Positions 56,471-64,000 of a stretch of DNA of 64,000 nucleotides are shown here, piece by piece. The notes below the pieces were generated by a model that ran no database searches, had not been told where the DNA came from, and saw only the letters and a program-made list of their open reading frames with translations. Location of the stretch: the NCBI GenBank assembly GCA_030054095.1, contig JASGCO010000019.1:17366-81365 (forward strand), given 5' to 3'. Position 1 is the first letter of the stretch, and every line of letters begins with the position of its first letter. The stretch comes from Sediminibacterium sp. GTDB lineage: Bacteria > Bacteroidota > Bacteroidia > B-17B0 > Aurantibacillaceae. The position numbers and the translations under genes are program-made.

Positions 56471-56626
56471 ATGGATATTCAGCAAACACTTATTAATGAC
56501 TGCATAAACCGGCAGAGAAGGGCTGAATATGAATTATACAGGTTAACTTTTAGTTATCTGATGAGTATCTGTATCCGGTATACACGACGAGAAGATAAAG
56601 CCAGAGAAGTGTTAAATATTGAATGA
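56471..56626 (+). pseudogene. truncated ECF-type RNA polymerase sigma factor (first 51 residues)
   Basis: ATG 56471 opens a 51-codon frame that ends in TGA 56624. The sequence includes QQTLINDCINRQRRAEYEL and then YRLTFSYLMSICIRYTRR. It matches the N-terminal region 2 of Bacteroidota ECF sigma factors (RAxYELYxxxxxxLMSICxRY). The protein should continue for about 130 more residues, but stops where the sequence turns into the T9SS fragment. Only the stub remains, so it is almost certainly not functional. Confidence 0.75.
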
Positions 56627-56846
56627 TGTGTTTAATGTATATGGAACTGGAATCATACGGTTTAAATTATTAGTTTACGACAGATGGGGGGAGAAAATAT
56701 TTGAATCTAACGATCAGTTGAAGGGCTGGGATGGTAACTATAAAAACAGTTTATGTGAGCAGGGTGTGTACACTTATCTTATTAATTATACAACCCTTGA
56801 TCGCAAAGCACACGAAAAAGCAGGGCATATTAACCTGATAAGATAG
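56617..56846 (+). pseudogene. remnant of a T9SS type B sorting domain (gliding-motility-type C-terminus)
   Basis: In frame from about 56619: NDVFNVYGTGI, then LLVYDRWGEKIFESND, GWDGNYKNSLCEQGVYTYLINY and a final GHINLIR. These are the hallmarks of the CHU_C/type B sorting domain at the end of large secreted proteins. Its beginning (FTPNGDGI-like) and the whole passenger are missing, and no proper start codon precedes it (the frame begins at TTG 56619). The join to the sigma stub near 56615-56622 suggests one deletion removed everything between two originally separate genes. Confidence 0.75.
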
Positions 56847-56981
56847 AGTAATAAATAAAGAAATGGCGAATAATATTCCTTAGTTTGATCTGTTCGTTCC
56901 AAAACATGTTTTTGATACGTGGTGTTGAGTGCGATAAATCATCATTTGGTGATGGGTTATTTCAGAAACCAAGATAGGGTT

Positions 56982-57749
56982 CTATTTCGCCTTACTTACC
57001 ACCAATCGTAACGCGCCCGTAAAAAATGGTTCATGCCTGTAGTGCCCGTATTTACGTTCCCATTCCCCGTTTTTCAGTTCGGAATATAGCCGTTCAACCA
57101 ATTCGTCTTCCTTACCTGGCTCCAAAAATCCCCACGCAGATTGAGATTGTCTTACTGCTTTTTCCAGAAAAGCTTCCGGTCTTCCGTAATAGGCTTCCTG
57201 AAAACCATCAATACACAACAGAGGAATGGGTACTTTTATAATTTCTGTGACGCCACCTAATCCTTCCTGAATTCTGGCTATTGAAGGATAACGCGCTCTT
57301 TCAACAGCTATCAGTTCCGGGAAATAATGCACATTCCAGAAATCATCCAGCGCATCCGGATCAAAACTCATTATAACAACAGGGCCTTTACTAACGCGCC
57401 GTAATTCAGTTAGTCCTTTTTCAATATCCGGCCAATGGTGTACGGTAACCAAAGCCATGGCCGCGTCAAAACTGTTATCGTCAAAGGGGAGTGCTCCGGC
57501 TTTGGCATTAATAGCAGGGACTTTGTGTTTATGCAGACGTTGCCGCCGCATTTCCGCCGAAGGCTCTACAGCAACAACGTAACAATTATCTGGTTCGTAG
57601 GACCCACTTCCGGCTCCTACATTTAAAAGTGTACGAATATCACCCAATGCATCCGAAATAAAACGGGCAATATGAGGATCCGTTTGACGTTGCCCGGAAT
57701 ACGTAAGACCTCCTGTTTCATAATTGAAGGCCGGGTTCTCTATTTTCAT
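56982..57749 (-). CDS. class I SAM-dependent methyltransferase
   Basis: 255 residues. Motif I is LNVGAGSGSYEP near residue 42, followed by an acidic strand-2 end (VAVEPSAEM), then AKAGALPFDDNSFDAAMALVTVHHWPD, the Methyltransf_11 pattern. Such proteins methylate small molecules; the substrate is unknown. It stands alone on the minus strand. Confidence 0.8.
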   Translation of the reverse strand: MKIENPAFNYETGGLTYSGQRQTDPHIARFISDALGDIRTLLNVGAGSGSYEPDNCYVVAVEPSAEMRRQRLHKHKVPAINAKAGALPFDDNSFDAAMALVTVHHWPDIEKGLTELRRVSKGPVVIMSFDPDALDDFWNVHYFPELIAVERARYPSIARIQEGLGGVTEIIKVPIPLLCIDGFQEAYYGRPEAFLEKAVRQSQSAWGFLEPGKEDELVERLYSELKNGEWERKYGHYRHEPFFTGALRLVVSKAK

Positions 57750-57930
57750 GTTCTTTTTTGTGATAAAATTACCTGTTTTTTAAAGAGGCAACTTTTACTT
57801 AAGTGTAAAAACGCTCCTTGTTTTCCGGTATTTTTTGTGTTTGCTATACGTAATGCTCCAGATATTAAAGAATGCACTGCGTTTTACTTTACCGATTTAT
57901 TGTTTGGTAGATTTATATTTTGGTAAAGTT

Positions 57931-59433
57931 TTAACGGTTCATGGTAATCCGGAAGGTTGTTCCTTTTCCTTCTTCACTCTTTAATACAAAAATTTTACCG
58001 TGATGGTAATTTTCAATAATACGCTTACATAAACTGAGTCCCAGTCCCCATCCTCTTTGTTTAGAGGTATAGCCCGGTTCAAAAACAGTTTTAAATTTTG
58101 TTTTGGGGATACCTTTCCCGGTATCACTAATGTCAATATGTAATCCTTCCGGGAATTCATCCAGATCAACGGTAATGGTGCCTTTACCATTCATAGCATC
58201 TACCGCGTTTTTACAAATGTTTTCGATTACCCAGTCAAAAAGTGGAACCGATAATTGCGCCAGAAGTTCATGATCAGGCAAATTAATGTGATAGGTTACA
58301 TTTTTGCTGGTACGGGTACGCAGGTATTCAAGGCTGGTTTTCAGTACCGCAATAATGTTTTCTTCATGTAAAGTGGGTTGCGAACCTATTTTACTGAAAC
58401 GATCTGTAATAGTGTTCAAACGTTTTACATCGCGTTGCATTTCTTCTACAATGCTGTCTTCCACGCCAATACTTCTTAGGTGTTCATTCCAGGCCATTAA
58501 TGAAGATAGTGGAGTGCCCAGTTGATGAGCGGTTTCTTTGCTCATGCCTACCCATACCTGATCCTGTTCCGCCTTCCGCGCCGTACTGAACAAGATATAC
58601 GCTATTAAAAGGAAAAAACCAATTACACCGAATTGTACATAGGGATAATAGGTTAACTGAGTCAATAATTTACTTTGAGAGTAGAAAATATAGCCTTTAC
58701 TGTTTTCACCCAGATCTATTTCTATAGGGGTATTTTCGTTACTTAACGCGTTTAATTTGGTTTTTAATTTGCTTTCCGAATTGATTTCTAATGTGTCTAT
58801 ATTACCTAAGGCAATAATGCTGTTTTGCTGTTCGTTGGTATAAATAATAGGTACGGCTGCCGAGTTAACGGCCACTTCGGTAATAAACGATTTAATTAAA
58901 CTGTCAAATACCACCTTGATGTCGTTAAAAACCTTGCTGTTCTTATAATACAGGTAATTTTTCCGCCCTTTATAATAATCTATTTCTACCGGCGGGTATT
59001 GCATTTGCATTAATGTTAATTGTTCTTTTACATAATTGCTGTCTGTCGCTTTCAGGCTATCCAGATTCCGGTGCGCTTTAATACGCATGAATTCATCTGT
59101 TAGAATGACCGGTACGGTAGTGTTGTCCTGAAGAACTTTCAGTATAAAATTATAGTCAGCGTCGGTTTTGCTGATCTGGCCGGTAGCTTCGGCGTAAAGC
59201 TGGGCTTTTTTCCGTTCTTCATCCTTTATTTTTTCAAAGAGTTCGTTAGTGAATTTAACGAGTTTGGCTTTTTTTTGAACGGCCTGAGCCCACAATTCCA
59301 CCTTCTGGCGTTCATCGCGTTTTATTTTGTTAACCAGATTGTTGCTGTACCAAAGTGACACAATAACAATGAGGAACGCAAATCCTGCCAGGAACCATTT
59401 CCAACGTTGTTTCCGTGTATAAATATTCATCAT
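57931..59433 (-). CDS. orphan sensor histidine kinase
   Basis: 500 residues. Two transmembrane helices (about 13-30 and 265-284) enclose a sensor domain of about 230 residues that includes a coiled coil just outside the first helix. The kinase core has the phosphoacceptor His303 in KETAHQLGTPLSSL, the N box ENICKNAVDAM, and G boxes DTGKGIP and GWGLGLSL. No response regulator or HAMP domain is encoded nearby. The sensory input is unknown. The first of two ATGs (59433, 59430) is uncertain. Divergent from pyrR. Confidence 0.88.
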   Translation of the reverse strand: MMNIYTRKQRWKWFLAGFAFLIVIVSLWYSNNLVNKIKRDERQKVELWAQAVQKKAKLVKFTNELFEKIKDEERKKAQLYAEATGQISKTDADYNFILKVLQDNTTVPVILTDEFMRIKAHRNLDSLKATDSNYVKEQLTLMQMQYPPVEIDYYKGRKNYLYYKNSKVFNDIKVVFDSLIKSFITEVAVNSAAVPIIYTNEQQNSIIALGNIDTLEINSESKLKTKLNALSNENTPIEIDLGENSKGYIFYSQSKLLTQLTYYPYVQFGVIGFFLLIAYILFSTARKAEQDQVWVGMSKETAHQLGTPLSSLMAWNEHLRSIGVEDSIVEEMQRDVKRLNTITDRFSKIGSQPTLHEENIIAVLKTSLEYLRTRTSKNVTYHINLPDHELLAQLSVPLFDWVIENICKNAVDAMNGKGTITVDLDEFPEGLHIDISDTGKGIPKTKFKTVFEPGYTSKQRGWGLGLSLCKRIIENYHHGKIFVLKSEEGKGTTFRITMNR

Positions 59434-59500
59434 TTAAAGATACTAATCTTTACCAACGTGAAAAATCGTTATAAATTGTGATAAGCGCTTGCCGTCAGGG

Positions 59501-59532
59501 TTTGTTCCTAAGCGTGTAAAAGTGTACCTTTA
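59501..59532 (+). promoter_or_regulatory. probable promoter of the pyrR gene
   Basis: TTTG at 59501-59504, a 20-bp spacer and TACCTTTA at 59525-59532, one base away from the -7 consensus TAnnTTTG. Transcription would begin near 59538, before the GTG at 59552. No PyrR-binding hairpin was seen in the short leader. Confidence 0.5.
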
Positions 59533-59551
59533 AACATTAAAATATATTTCC

Positions 59552-60082
59552 GTGTCGGCAAAAATTATTCTTGATAGTAAGCAGTTTGAAATCACTATTC
59601 TGCGTTTATGTCACCAGTTAATAGAGCAACATAATCATTTTACAGACTCTGTAATTATTGGTCTTCAACCACGGGGAATTTATCTGGCGCATCGTATCCA
59701 AAAGGAATTGGAAAAAATTCTTAAGCTTAAAAAAATCCATTGCGGGGATCTTGACATTACATTTTACCGTGATGATTTCAGGAAAAAGGAACTAATTCCG
59801 AACCGCACCAATATTGATTTTATAATTGAAGATAAAAATGTGATTTTGGTAGATGATGTGTTATTTACCGGAAGAACCATTCGGGCTGGTCTTGACGCTA
59901 TGCAGGCTTTTGGCCGACCAAAAGATGTAGAACTTTTGGTATTGGTAGATCGCCGTTTTTCACGGCATGTCCCCATTCAGGCCAAATATGTAGGAATGAC
60001 CATTGATTCTATTGAAAGTCAGAATGTTCGGGTAGAGTGGAAGGAAACGGAGGGGAAGGATAAAATCACTTTGTTGAGTTAA
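59552..60082 (+). CDS. pyrR: PyrR-like phosphoribosyltransferase (bifunctional pyr regulator/UPRT)
   Basis: 176 residues from GTG 59552 (no ATG upstream in frame). Conserved type I PRTase motifs are present: SVIIGLQPRGIYLAHRI, HCGDLDITFYRDDF and the PRPP loop VILVDDVLFTGRTIRAGLDA (near residues 98-112), then DRRFSRHVPIQAKYVG. In Firmicutes PyrR binds pyr mRNA and also makes UMP from uracil; in Bacteroidota the RNA-binding role is not established. It starts a plus-strand run with a DinB-like gene, a DUF6624 gene and pyrB, the pathway's aspartate transcarbamylase. Confidence 0.85.
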   Translation: MSAKIILDSKQFEITILRLCHQLIEQHNHFTDSVIIGLQPRGIYLAHRIQKELEKILKLKKIHCGDLDITFYRDDFRKKELIPNRTNIDFIIEDKNVILVDDVLFTGRTIRAGLDAMQAFGRPKDVELLVLVDRRFSRHVPIQAKYVGMTIDSIESQNVRVEWKETEGKDKITLLS

Positions 60083-60092
60083 AGAAATACTG

Positions 60093-60608
60093 ATGATTCC
60101 CAAATCCGGTACATACCCTGCTTATATGGAGCCTTACATACGCCTGGTTTCGTATCCCAATGTGGTAACAGCCCTTGAGCAAGCAGGAAATGAAGTAAAA
60201 GCTATTCTTAGTTTGGTAACTGACCATCAGAAAACCTATCGTTATGCTGAAAACAAGTGGAGTATAAACGAGCTCATTGTTCATTGCACTGATACGGAAC
60301 GTATTCTTGCATACCGGTCATTGAGATTTGCCAGAAATGATGATCAGCAACCTTTATCCTTTGATGAAAATAAATATGCTGTTGAAAGTTATGCCGATAA
60401 CCGCAGTTTGCAAAGTTGTATAGAAGAGTTTTTGTTAGTTCGCCAGAGCAGTATTCAATTGTTTAAAACGTTTACTTCCGATACGTTGCAACGAAGTGGT
60501 AAAATGACTCTTGGAACAGTAGAGGTAAATGCGCTTGGTTTTTTTATAGCCGGTCATGCTTTACATCATGCGCGTGTATTAAAAGAACGCTATCTTAATT
60601 CCATTTAA
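60093..60608 (+). CDS. DinB/YfiT-family protein
   Basis: 171 residues. The family's metal-binding histidines are visible: one in ELIVHCTDTERIL (near residue 66) and two in GHALHHARVLKERYL near the C-terminus, with ENKWSINELIVH typical of DinB-like four-helix bundles. Members act in thiol-dependent conjugation, including bacillithiol transfer (BstA-like); the substrate here is unknown. In a genome with bshC a bacillithiol role is an attractive guess. The start is 10 bp after the pyrR stop. Confidence 0.8.
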   Translation: MIPKSGTYPAYMEPYIRLVSYPNVVTALEQAGNEVKAILSLVTDHQKTYRYAENKWSINELIVHCTDTERILAYRSLRFARNDDQQPLSFDENKYAVESYADNRSLQSCIEEFLLVRQSSIQLFKTFTSDTLQRSGKMTLGTVEVNALGFFIAGHALHHARVLKERYLNSI

Positions 60609-60609
60609 C

Positions 60610-61596
60610 ATGAAGTATTATAGTTTAGTCATCTGTTTCTGCCTGGGTATCATAAATGTGATGGCCCAACAATCGGGTTCGGGTTATCAGCAATTGATTA
60701 AAACAGCGGATTCGCTTTATCAGGTTAAAGATTTCAAAAAATCGGCTTTTACGTATTCCGAAGCGTTTAAACAAAACGGATGGAAAGCTTATCCTGATGA
60801 CCGTTATAATGCGGCTTGTTCCTGGGCGATGGCTGGTAATAAAGACAGCGCGTTTTTTAACCTTACCCGTATCGCAGAAAAATCGGGCTATACAAATTTG
60901 ACGCATCTTTTAAATGATAGAGATTTAACAGTTTTGCATGAAGATGCCCGATGGAAGCCATTAGTTGAAAAAATAAAAGAGAATAAAGAAAAAGCGGAAG
61001 CTGGTCTCAACAAGCCTTTGGTAAAACAGTTGGATAGTATCCATGATCAGGATCAGCGATACCGCGTGCAAATGGATGAAGTGGAAAAAAAGTATGGAAG
61101 GAATTCGGCAGAGATGCAAAAACTTTGGTCAGAAATGGCTTATCATGATTCTCTGAACCTGGTTCGTGTAAAATCTATTTTAGAAAAGTATGGCTGGTTG
61201 GGCCCCTCAGAAATAGGTGTAGAGGGAAGCTCCACACTCTTTTTAGTGATTCAACACGCGGATTTAAAAAGTCAGGAAACATACCTGCCAAAAATGCGGG
61301 AGGCAGTGAAGAACGGTAAGGCAAGCCCCGCTAATTTAGCTTTATTAGAAGACAGAGTACTGATGCGTCAGGGAAAGAAACAGATGTACGGCAGTCAGAT
61401 AGGGCGTGATGCTAAAACAGGAACGTACTATGTGTTTGCATTAGAAGACCCGGATAATGTGGATAAACGAAGAGCCTCCGTGGGACTGGGATCAATAGCC
61501 GCCTATGTCACGAATTGGGGAATTAAATGGGATCTGGAAGCCTATAAAAAACAATTGCCTTTATTGGAAAAGGAAATGGAAAAAATGAAGTATTAA
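60610..61596 (+). CDS. exported DUF6624 protein with TPR-like N-terminal part
   Basis: 328 residues with a signal peptide (cleavage near VMAQ). The N-terminal half has TPR-like helix pairs (QLIKTADSLYQVKDFKKSA; YNAACSWAMAGNKDSAFFNL). The C-terminal half is DUF6624: LDSIHDQDQRYR, EKYGWLGPSEIGVEGSSTLF, LVIQHADLKSQETYLP and LLEDRVLMRQGKKQMYGSQ. The molecular role is not known. The ATG follows the DinB-like gene's stop by 1 bp, so they are coupled. Confidence 0.8.
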   Translation: MKYYSLVICFCLGIINVMAQQSGSGYQQLIKTADSLYQVKDFKKSAFTYSEAFKQNGWKAYPDDRYNAACSWAMAGNKDSAFFNLTRIAEKSGYTNLTHLLNDRDLTVLHEDARWKPLVEKIKENKEKAEAGLNKPLVKQLDSIHDQDQRYRVQMDEVEKKYGRNSAEMQKLWSEMAYHDSLNLVRVKSILEKYGWLGPSEIGVEGSSTLFLVIQHADLKSQETYLPKMREAVKNGKASPANLALLEDRVLMRQGKKQMYGSQIGRDAKTGTYYVFALEDPDNVDKRRASVGLGSIAAYVTNWGIKWDLEAYKKQLPLLEKEMEKMKY

Positions 61597-61681
61597 ATCT
61601 GTTAACAACTAACTAAAATTCAATTTTCCGGAGTGGGAATAAAGCGATATTTTTAACTTTTGAAAATTTCAAAAAAACAGA

Positions 61682-62605
61682 ATGAGCCATTTAAGCGTTA
61701 ATCACCTCCTGGGCATTAAGAATATTACGAAACGAGACATCGAATTGATTTTAAGTACAGCCGGAAATTTTAAAGAGGTAATTAACCGTCCTATTAAAAA
61801 AGTTCCTTCCCTCAGAGATATTACGGTTGCCAATTTATTTTTTGAAAATTCAACACGAACTCGCCTTTCCTTTGAACTGGCTCAAAAACGATTAAGCGCT
61901 GATGTTATTAATTTCTCCGCCTCTAATTCTTCCGTAAAAAAAGGAGAAACGTTGGTTGATACCGTTAATAATATTCTGGCGATGAAAGTGGATATGGTGG
62001 TTATGCGCCATTCCAGTCCCGGAGCGGCGGTGTTTTTATCCAAACGGGTAAAAGCAAAAATAGTAAATGCCGGCGACGGAGCGCATGAACATCCTACACA
62101 GGCATTGCTGGATGCGTTTAGTATGCAGGAAAAACTGGGGGATCTTAAAGGGCGGAAAGTAGTGATAGTGGGAGACATCCTGCATTCGCGGGTAGCATTA
62201 TCGAATATTTTTTGTTTACAGAAATTAGGCGCAAAAGTTAAGGTTTGCGGCCCATTGACCCTTATTCCGAAATATATTACCAGCCTGGGAGTAGAGGTAG
62301 AGCCCGATTTACGGAAAGCTCTGGAATGGTGCGATGTTGCCAATATGCTCCGCATACAGCTCGAACGTCAGGATATTAAGTATTTTCCTTCTCTGCGGGA
62401 GTACAGTATGCTTTATGGATTAGACAAAACACTACTGGATAGTTTATCTAAAAAAATCATCATTATGCATCCCGGACCCATTAATCGTGGTGTAGAAATA
62501 ACCAGCGATGTGGCCGATTCCTCGCAGTCCATTATTCTTGACCAGGTAGAGAATGGTGTAGCAGTTAGGATGGCAGTAATGTTTTTGTTAGCAGGACGTC
62601 AGTAA
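61682..62605 (+). CDS. pyrB: aspartate carbamoyltransferase catalytic subunit
   Basis: 307 residues. Carbamoyl-phosphate site FFENSTRTRLSFELA, then DMVVMRHSSPGAA, and aspartate-site residues near DAFSMQEKLGDLKGRKV; the C-terminus contains HPGPINRGVEI. It makes N-carbamoyl-aspartate, the second step of UMP synthesis. No pyrI regulatory subunit gene is adjacent. It lies 85 bp after the DUF6624 gene and 1.6 kb after pyrR. Confidence 0.95.
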   Translation: MSHLSVNHLLGIKNITKRDIELILSTAGNFKEVINRPIKKVPSLRDITVANLFFENSTRTRLSFELAQKRLSADVINFSASNSSVKKGETLVDTVNNILAMKVDMVVMRHSSPGAAVFLSKRVKAKIVNAGDGAHEHPTQALLDAFSMQEKLGDLKGRKVVIVGDILHSRVALSNIFCLQKLGAKVKVCGPLTLIPKYITSLGVEVEPDLRKALEWCDVANMLRIQLERQDIKYFPSLREYSMLYGLDKTLLDSLSKKIIIMHPGPINRGVEITSDVADSSQSIILDQVENGVAVRMAVMFLLAGRQ

Positions 62606-62670
62606 TTCCAGAGGTATTTATAATTGGTGTTGCAACACCTTAAAATAAAACGGTAAAAGTTTTAACAAAT

Positions 62671-62702
62671 TTTGGTATAGTCTTTGCTTTTAGATACCTT
62701 TA
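62671..62702 (+). promoter_or_regulatory. probable promoter of the secreted protein gene at 62761
   Basis: TTTG at 62671-62674, a 20-bp spacer and TACCTTTA at 62695-62702 (one mismatch to TAnnTTTG). The start would lie near 62709, giving a leader of about 50 bases before ATG 62761. Confidence 0.5.
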
Positions 62703-62760
62703 TATAGTGATTTTTATTGTCTTTTAAGAGATCATTTTTAACTTCTAAACACTTGACTTT

Positions 62761-64000
62761 ATGAAAAATATAATCTTGATTTTTTTAATGGTGTGGTTTG
62801 GCAATATGATGTTTGCCCAAACCAGTTGTCAAACGGCACAACCTTTCTGTGTTGGAGGGGCCAGCAGCATCACGTTTCCGGCAACAACAAACGGTCCGGC
62901 AGCTCAGGCAGGTCCGTTTTATGATTGTTTACTGACTCAACCTAATCCAGCTTGGTATTATATTCAAATCAGTACGGCAGGAACCTTGTCCTTAACCATA
63001 CAGGGGCAGATAGGTTCAGGGCCCGGACAAGATGTTGATTTTGTGTGCTGGGGGCCATTTCCTTCTCTGGCAAATATATGTAACAGTTTAACTGCTACAA
63101 ATGTAGTAGATTGCAGTTATTCGAGTAGTTTCACGGAAACCCTTACCGCCCCTGGAGCTCAGGTAGGTCAATATTACATGGTTTGTATAACCAATTTTGC
63201 GAACGTTACGCAAAATATTGTATTTGGAACGTTACCCGGAAATACAGCTCAGTCTAACTGTGGGTTGTTATCAACCACTAACCATACAATTTGTGCCGGT
63301 AGCAGTTTCTCTATTGTAACTAACGCGGGTAATGGATTAACCAATGTGTCTTACTCCGTTCAGCCAGGTGGTCAAACCAGTCCAACGCCAACTATTATTG
63401 TTACACCAAGTGTTAATACCTCCTATACGATTTTTGCATCCGGATTAAATTCGGTTAATGCGCCGGTAACTAATACAGCTATTGCGAATTTTACCGTGTA
63501 TCAAACACCTCAACCCGCTGTTGTTTCACTTACTCAGGCCACTTGTACAAACCCTACGCCAAATGCTCAATTGAACTTATCTTCGTTTCCGCCAACCCCG
63601 GCAGCCAATTATTCCCTTACATTTAATCCGGCTCCGGTTACATCTACTTTAAACGGAGGAGTTTGTGTTTTAACCCCTTCTGTAGGTACAACCAATTATA
63701 CAATCAGTATTCAACCGGGGGGCTGTAAAACTACAGGTAGTTTCGTTGTAAATCCTATTCCGCAACCGGTAAGTTTTACTATTGCTAATACCTCCCAAAG
63801 TAATTCCATTACCTGCTCTAATCCAACAGTAACACTAGTGAATACCACAACCTATACATTTGGCACCTTAAATTATTTATGGACAAGCACATCTTTTACC
63901 AGTAGCAGCGGTACGGTAAATTTAACTCAGCCAATGACGTTAACGTGTGTAGCGATAGATCCTGCGACGACGTGTTCAGCAACGAACATTTTTGCAGTAG
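62761..64000 (+). CDS. large secreted adhesin-like protein, N-terminal part (3' end outside window)
   Basis: The frame from ATG 62761 is open to the window edge, giving 413 codons. It begins with a signal peptide (MKNIILIFLMVWFGNMMFAQ). It continues TSCQTAQPFCVGGASSITFP and NPAWYYIQISTAGTLSLTIQG, a domain often found at the start of large Bacteroidota secreted proteins. From about residue 165 on, repeated beta-sandwich units rich in Thr, Asn and Pro follow (e.g. CAGSSFSIVTNAGNG, NTSYTIFA, GTTNYTIS). Proteins of this kind usually end in a T9SS sorting domain, which would lie outside the window. Probably a surface or gliding-related cargo. The actual length is unknown. Confidence 0.75.
   Translation, partial: MKNIILIFLMVWFGNMMFAQTSCQTAQPFCVGGASSITFPATTNGPAAQAGPFYDCLLTQPNPAWYYIQISTAGTLSLTIQGQIGSGPGQDVDFVCWGPFPSLANICNSLTATNVVDCSYSSSFTETLTAPGAQVGQYYMVCITNFANVTQNIVFGTLPGNTAQSNCGLLSTTNHTICAGSSFSIVTNAGNGLTNVSYSVQPGGQTSPTPTIIVTPSVNTSYTIFASGLNSVNAPVTNTAIANFTVYQTPQPAVVSLTQATCTNPTPNAQLNLSSFPPTPAANYSLTFNPAPVTSTLNGGVCVLTPSVGTTNYTISIQPGGCKTTGSFVVNPIPQPVSFTIANTSQSNSITCSNPTVTLVNTTTYTFGTLNYLWTSTSFTSSSGTVNLTQPMTLTCVAIDPATTCSATNIFAV

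Larger units (their letters stand above)
56335..56981. other. intergenic region with two gene remnants
   Basis: 647 bp between bshC and the methyltransferase gene. It contains the 5' stub of an ECF sigma gene (56471-56626) directly joined to the 3' end of a T9SS type B cargo gene (about 56617-56846). The rest (56335-56470 and 56847-56981) is A+T-rich with no coding features that I can support. Confidence 0.7.

Noticed and set aside
61882..62355. 157-residue antisense frame in pyrB
   Set aside because: Shadow of the conserved pyrB frame.

Overview
The window is chromosomal DNA of a Bacteroidota bacterium. Four things point there: type IX secretion (T9SS) C-terminal sorting domains on several proteins; promoters of the TTG-N19/20-TAnnTTTG type; families characteristic of the phylum (GWxTD protein, type III glutamine synthetase, fused OppD-OppF ATPase, whole-length GcvP, bacterial M49 peptidase, DUF6624); and bshC for bacillithiol. 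Bacillithiol plus T9SS suggests a Flavobacteriia/Sphingobacteriia/Chitinophagia-like lineage rather than Bacteroides. The genus cannot be told from the sequence. No rRNA, tRNA, CRISPR array, transposase or complete mobile element was seen. Almost everything is compact protein-coding DNA with short gaps and overlapping start/stop codons.

Layout: 0-0.8 kb, end of tadA and a small exported protein. 0.87-3.6 kb (minus), two paralogous T9SS-secreted proteins with YadA-like heads and an S74 self-cleaving chaperone domain. 3.9-8.7 kb, an overlapping envelope operon: glycosyltransferase (apparent ATT start), methyltransferase, O-antigen ligase-like protein and M23 peptidase. 8.8-10.7 kb (minus), a secreted protein and a GWxTD lipoprotein. 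10.8-14.2 kb, AI-2E-type transporter, M23 peptidase and amino-acid permease. 14.3-16.5 kb (minus), glutamine synthetase III. 16.7-17.6 kb, a toxin-antitoxin-like pair. 17.6-19.4 kb, a sugar aminotransferase and a phosphosugar transferase. 19.5-22.2 kb, guaB, def and a TPR lipoprotein. 22.4-27.7 kb (minus), pssA behind a 1503-residue exported protein of unknown function. 27.8-31.3 kb (minus), the succinate dehydrogenase/fumarate reductase operon. 31.6-35.6 kb, oligopeptide ABC ATPase and a DPP III-like lipoprotein. 35.7-40.4 kb (minus), an accessory block with a frame-broken, very A+T-rich membrane glycosyltransferase, a DUF2130 predicted nuclease and two lipoproteins. 40.5-43.4 kb (minus), gcvP. 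43.5-45.9 kb, purT between two hypothetical genes. 45.9-46.1 kb, a perfect 36-bp palindrome and a G+C-rich island. 46.2-48.3 kb (minus), cytochrome c lipoprotein and S41 protease. 48.3-56.3 kb, Rieske-fold lipoprotein, 7TM-HD phosphodiesterase, then polysaccharide export (Wza-like, Wzc-like), rfbC and bshC. 56.4-56.9 kb, a scar holding the 5' end of an ECF sigma gene joined to the 3' end of a T9SS type B cargo gene. 57-59.4 kb (minus), methyltransferase and orphan histidine kinase. 59.5-62.6 kb, pyrR, dinB-like, DUF6624 and pyrB. 62.8-64 kb, the start of a large secreted protein cut by the window edge.

How the genes fit together: much of the window builds the cell envelope, through surface polysaccharide and lipid-linked glycan enzymes, peptidoglycan peptidases, phosphatidylserine synthesis, lipoproteins and T9SS cargo. 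Core metabolism fills the rest: GMP and pyrimidine synthesis, glycine cleavage with formate-dependent purine synthesis, nitrogen assimilation and succinate/fumarate respiration. I found no obvious multi-gene defence system. The items that most deserve a second look are the giant exported protein next to pssA, the S74/T9SS architecture, the toxin-antitoxin-like pair, the DUF2130 nuclease in its accessory block, the palindrome/G+C-rich repeat, and two genes or gene pairs showing recent decay.
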